From the NCBI GenBank assembly GCA_902477915.1, contig CABSJA010000037.1, positions 1-18,047 of the forward strand: a stretch of DNA of 18,047 bases. The letters are read 5' to 3'. Both the position numbers and the translations under genes were made by a program. This DNA is from an uncultured Veillonella sp. GTDB lineage: Bacteria; Bacillota; Negativicutes; Veillonellales; Veillonellaceae. The notes under the pieces were generated by a model. That model saw only the letters and a list, made by a program, of their open reading frames with translations. It was not told the DNA's origin and ran no database searches. Shown here piece by piece: positions 16,001 to 18,047 of this stretch. How positions within the stretch are numbered: position 1 is the stretch's first letter; the number at the start of each line of letters is the position of its first letter.

Positions 16001-18000
16001 CAGATATGTTTATCAACAATAATCATAAACCTCCTGTAAAGAAAGAAAAGGAGGTTACTGATGAAGTACAGGCAGATGAATTAAAACAAAAACTGCTTGA
16101 GCAGGAGGAAAAGCATAACAAAATAATTGAACTTCGAGAGGCAGCTTCAAATGCAGAAAGGTATTCAAAAGAGTGGTTCGATGCATTGATAGAATTGGAG
16201 TATCGTGGCGGCACAGAAGAAACAAAGGGAGACTTCGGTAAATCCATCAATATCACGTTTAACTCAGTAAACAAAGAGCAAGGATCTGAGCGTATCTATG
16301 TACTCAGAAATCCTTCTCGTAGTATTCCTCTATGGCTTGAAGAAATTGGAGATATTGAGATTAAATTTACCTTCTCAGATCGTGATGAATTGAAACTAAA
16401 ATTTGAAGTTGCAAATGTACGTGAAAATAGTTTACGTCTAAAAGCAAGCAAGGCCTTTGAAGATGTCTTGAACAAAATTGCTTGGAATAAGTGTACTAAG
16501 GCATCGATAACTTTGAAAAATCAGATAGACCTTATGGGTAAACTACGCAGTGCATTTAACGGTCTAGGTTTGGAGGATGGATTTAATCTTAAAGAAAACC
16601 TTGATGATAACCTGAAGTTTATATTTGGTCCTCCAGAAACTGGTAAAACAACAACTCTTGCCAAGAAGATTATTGGAATGATGAATGAATATTCGACATG
16701 TAGGATACTTGTTCTAGCACCAACTAATACAGCTTGTGACGAACTTGCAAAAAAGATAAAGGAGTGTAGTAAGGATGACTGTGCATGGTTGTACCGTTTT
16801 GTATCAACAGCAGATGAATCGTTGGAAGATATTGTTGTTGACCGTGAATCAATGGTATACGAAGATGAGCAATGCTGTGTCATTTCAACAATGGCACGTC
16901 TGCCTTTTGACGGTTTTAATGGCGAGGGTGGTTACAATAAGTTACTAGATATTGTATGGGACATGATTTTATGCGACGAAGCCTCAATGATTCCTTTAGC
17001 AGAAATGGCACTGGCTATTTATAATTTTGTCAATACTCCTATTCTTATAGCTGGTGATCCTTTGCAAATAAAGCCAATACTTCATGAAGAAGAATGGAAG
17101 GATGAAAATATTTACACAATGGTGAATCTTGACAGGGTTGAGAACCCTGTGACTGAACCAATTCAATTTGCGATTGAAAACCTTAGTATGCAGTACCGCA
17201 GTTTACCAGCTATTGGCGAATTGTTTAGTCAATATGCATACGATGGTAAATTGCGACACTATCGTTCGGCGATGGAAAATCATATGAAGTTTGGTAAGCT
17301 TAATCTTAAACCTATAAACTTTATACCATTCAAAGTGGAAAGATATGATAGTGTATTTGGTATAAAGAAACTAGATGGTTCCAATGTACACATTTATTCT
17401 GTACTGTTTACGTTAGAGATATTTAAATATATCGTTCGTGAGTATGCCAAAAATCATGAAGAAGAGTACTCGATTGGTATTGTTTGTCCTTATTCTCCAC
17501 AGGCGCAGCTTATTGAGAGTCTTATTATGCAGACTCCCAATATACCAGTTAATGTTAAAATTACAGTTGGTACAGTGCATAGATTTCAAGGAGGTCAATG
17601 TAACTTCATGTTTGTGGTACTTAATCCTCCAGCAGGGATGAAAGTTGCAGCTGATAGAATATTCCTGAACAACAAAAATATTCTTAATGTGGCTATAAGT
17701 CGTGCTCAGGATTTCTTATGCATACTACTCCCTCACTGTGATACTGACGGGTATGAGAATCTTTATGAAATAAATAAAATCGGTAGAATTGCAATGAAGG
17801 ATTCTGCAAATGTAGCACATTATACCTGTGACCAGATAGAGGAAATCATATTGGGGCGTAAGTTCTTCATTGAGAATAATACATTTGTTACCTCACATCA
17901 GCTTACTAATGTTTATACAAAGGCAGTAAAGCGTTATGAGGTTAGAATAGATGAAAATTCAGTTGATATTCAGTTGGGGGATAATAATAAAATAACGTGA
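13069..18000 (+). CDS. GHKL/HSP90-like ATPase fused to SF1 helicase (candidate defence protein)
   Basis: The 1643-aa protein combines two ATP-using modules. The N-terminal GHKL domain of the sacsin/HSP90 type shows YELLQNADDAEA (50-60; Glu51 and Asn55 fit the ExxxN N-box), FKHNGKKHF, and the glycine-rich lid GKFGVGFK (115-122) followed by FQYTDTPEIYDD. The middle, about 330-900, is helical and unassigned. An acidic, Ser/Asn-rich low-complexity linker (about 902-975) and a short coiled coil (about 995-1033) follow. The C-terminal superfamily 1 helicase has Walker A GPPETGKTTT (1187-1196), Walker B LCDEAS (Asp1303, Glu1304), motif III GDPLQIKP (1329-1336), QYRS (1375-1378), motif V TVHRFQG (1502-1508) and motif VI NVAISRA (1540-1546). 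No nuclease domain is recognised. It is a stand-alone gene whose stop codon lies in the right inverted repeat. I infer anti-phage or anti-element activity from context, and I do not know a named system with this architecture. Confidence 0.9.
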   Translation: MASLTIDQIKLFEILHNSRMEDFKTFNKRSYRGVWSSIIDKYPESAHFVYELLQNADDAEATEVYIILRQDQMLFKHNGKKHFNITLEDEEPVGDINSITGIGDSSKINTQNKIGKFGVGFKAIFQYTDTPEIYDDIFKFKIENYIVPTLLPYDHPERQEGETLFVFPFKNGEQSYQDILRRLENLKNPILFLHNIHRIVWRIDRIENGTGKETKYSKEIIDSEDYDDNITMEHYVLHEPSKTSNVFLFSEKIVITNDGKSTEHLINVGYYYDSEKKKLITNITQNIYCFFPTKESFKTCFVSHAPFLLTDNRQNLKPNENINEELINLLAELAAKAVVHLRDYGVKHKKLLIDENITEIIPNYVRHYWQSLDERFEEPIVNAFKKLLETERILLSRNGKYLSMREAYKGSPRELVELLSQKQLVMLTNKAYKHDYYNNKEDKMLNPKDVDFLKWELAQNIIKQDNNIYNKLGEYTSESFARDITLDFMKAQDLKWVTRMYTFLRTAAPKLWKLTDKDSNKLASSLPFREAPIIKTQKGEWVKPFVDVTSPNIYLPLKDDNKSDYNFVANEYLQNEMAKKFFMELDLKEPDEYDYIRQVILGKFESDEIDIENDELSSDFMVILRYYQKVKEKYQGQKLIQEVKEKILLVDKDGILCRSHELYFHSHNLELYLSGVNDIHYIDLDIYKDATKEFGIETVRMFLLMLGVKLYPKIESFMRWDKSYLSERLKSQILITNIYDYRFEDYALQGFNEFKKHKIHKETSHYLWNVVLPALKFGNYEHMAMIYRRKYARSYDTVYYDSTFKDSLQYSKWILDKNGNVLSSNEIALEDLDSEYDRNNGLIQFLGIEKREKSILELGGTEEQQEQLDLGKRVKQLAGDDLTEEEIIQALSYAKAQKKAKKHIYEETENPTISDNGSDEKDYSDIDRKPRERKNSHNSTNLGDESNDSSDIKKYNEDDDFDLDTPFNREELRKTELSDMFINNNHKPPVKKEKEVTDEVQADELKQKLLEQEEKHNKIIELREAASNAERYSKEWFDALIELEYRGGTEETKGDFGKSINITFNSVNKEQGSERIYVLRNPSRSIPLWLEEIGDIEIKFTFSDRDELKLKFEVANVRENSLRLKASKAFEDVLNKIAWNKCTKASITLKNQIDLMGKLRSAFNGLGLEDGFNLKENLDDNLKFIFGPPETGKTTTLAKKIIGMMNEYSTCRILVLAPTNTACDELAKKIKECSKDDCAWLYRFVSTADESLEDIVVDRESMVYEDEQCCVISTMARLPFDGFNGEGGYNKLLDIVWDMILCDEASMIPLAEMALAIYNFVNTPILIAGDPLQIKPILHEEEWKDENIYTMVNLDRVENPVTEPIQFAIENLSMQYRSLPAIGELFSQYAYDGKLRHYRSAMENHMKFGKLNLKPINFIPFKVERYDSVFGIKKLDGSNVHIYSVLFTLEIFKYIVREYAKNHEEEYSIGIVCPYSPQAQLIESLIMQTPNIPVNVKITVGTVHRFQGGQCNFMFVVLNPPAGMKVAADRIFLNNKNILNVAISRAQDFLCILLPHCDTDGYENLYEINKIGRIAMKDSANVAHYTCDQIEEIILGRKFFIENNTFVTSHQLTNVYTKAVKRYEVRIDENSVDIQLGDNNKIT

Positions 18001-18047
18001 GTTCGAAATAAGAATAAATATATTTCACTTATAATTAGAAACATAGC
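17990..18047. repeat. Right arm of the 58-bp terminal inverted repeat
   Basis: This is the exact reverse complement of 8-65. It begins inside the last codons of the GHKL-helicase gene (last three codons plus stop) and runs to the final base of the window. If the repeat continues outward, the next seven bases would read gataaaa. Coincidence of the repeat with both window edges suggests that the assembly or the element ends here. Confidence 0.93.

Noticed and set aside
1..18047. CRISPR arrays, tRNA or rRNA genes, insertion sequences, reverse transcriptase or retron
   Set aside because: I saw no regularly spaced repeats, no cloverleaf, and no transposase, integrase or reverse-transcriptase motifs on either strand.

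Overview
The window reads as an accessory defence island from a member of the Bacteroidales (Bacteroides, Phocaeicola, Prevotella or a relative). This rests on AT-rich DNA, several Bacteroidetes-type -7 boxes (TAnnTTTG) at plausible distances from gene starts, start codons without strong Shine-Dalgarno sequences, and a ParA resembling the TraA/ParA proteins of Bacteroides conjugative elements. No rRNA, tRNA, CRISPR array, integrase, transposase or recombinase gene was found.

Layout. A perfect 58-bp inverted repeat closes the window at both ends (8-65 and 17990-18047). The left 0.7 kb is essentially non-coding: a promoter-like box near 334, a possible small RNA or leader, a strong hairpin terminator (555-598) and a 39-codon ORF of doubtful status. 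Two adjacent calcineurin-like phosphoesterase genes follow. The first has lost its N-terminal metal-binding motif and the second is frameshifted. An unrecognised 438-aa gene and a strong terminator (3346-3391) come next.

The core is one plus-strand run, 3524-11797. A promoter with two dyad-symmetric candidate operators precedes hipB and hipA (an antitoxin and a kinase toxin). Only 45 bp later, with no visible terminator, comes a complete four-gene Wadjet system, jetABCD: a kleisin-like JetA, a winged-helix JetB, an SMC/MukB-like ATPase JetC and a Toprim nuclease JetD. Wadjet proteins recognise and cut small circular DNA such as plasmids. A toxin-antitoxin pair apparently sharing its transcript is the most interesting regulatory arrangement here.

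Convergent to jetD lies a ParA-family ATPase gene on the minus strand, broken by one missing base. A 421-bp divergent intergenic region holds promoter-like boxes for both directions and several palindromes. The right 5 kb is a single 1643-aa protein that fuses an N-terminal GHKL/HSP90-like (sacsin-type) ATPase domain to a C-terminal superfamily 1 helicase. I cannot attach it to a named defence system, and it is the best candidate here for an undescribed one. Its stop codon lies inside the right inverted repeat.

Overall, the defence genes (hipBA, jetABCD, GHKL-helicase) are intact while the phosphoesterases and the mobile-element parA are decayed. This suggests selection on the defence cargo of an older mobile element. 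The terminal inverted repeats raise the possibility that the whole 18-kb block is invertible or bounded by a repeated element.
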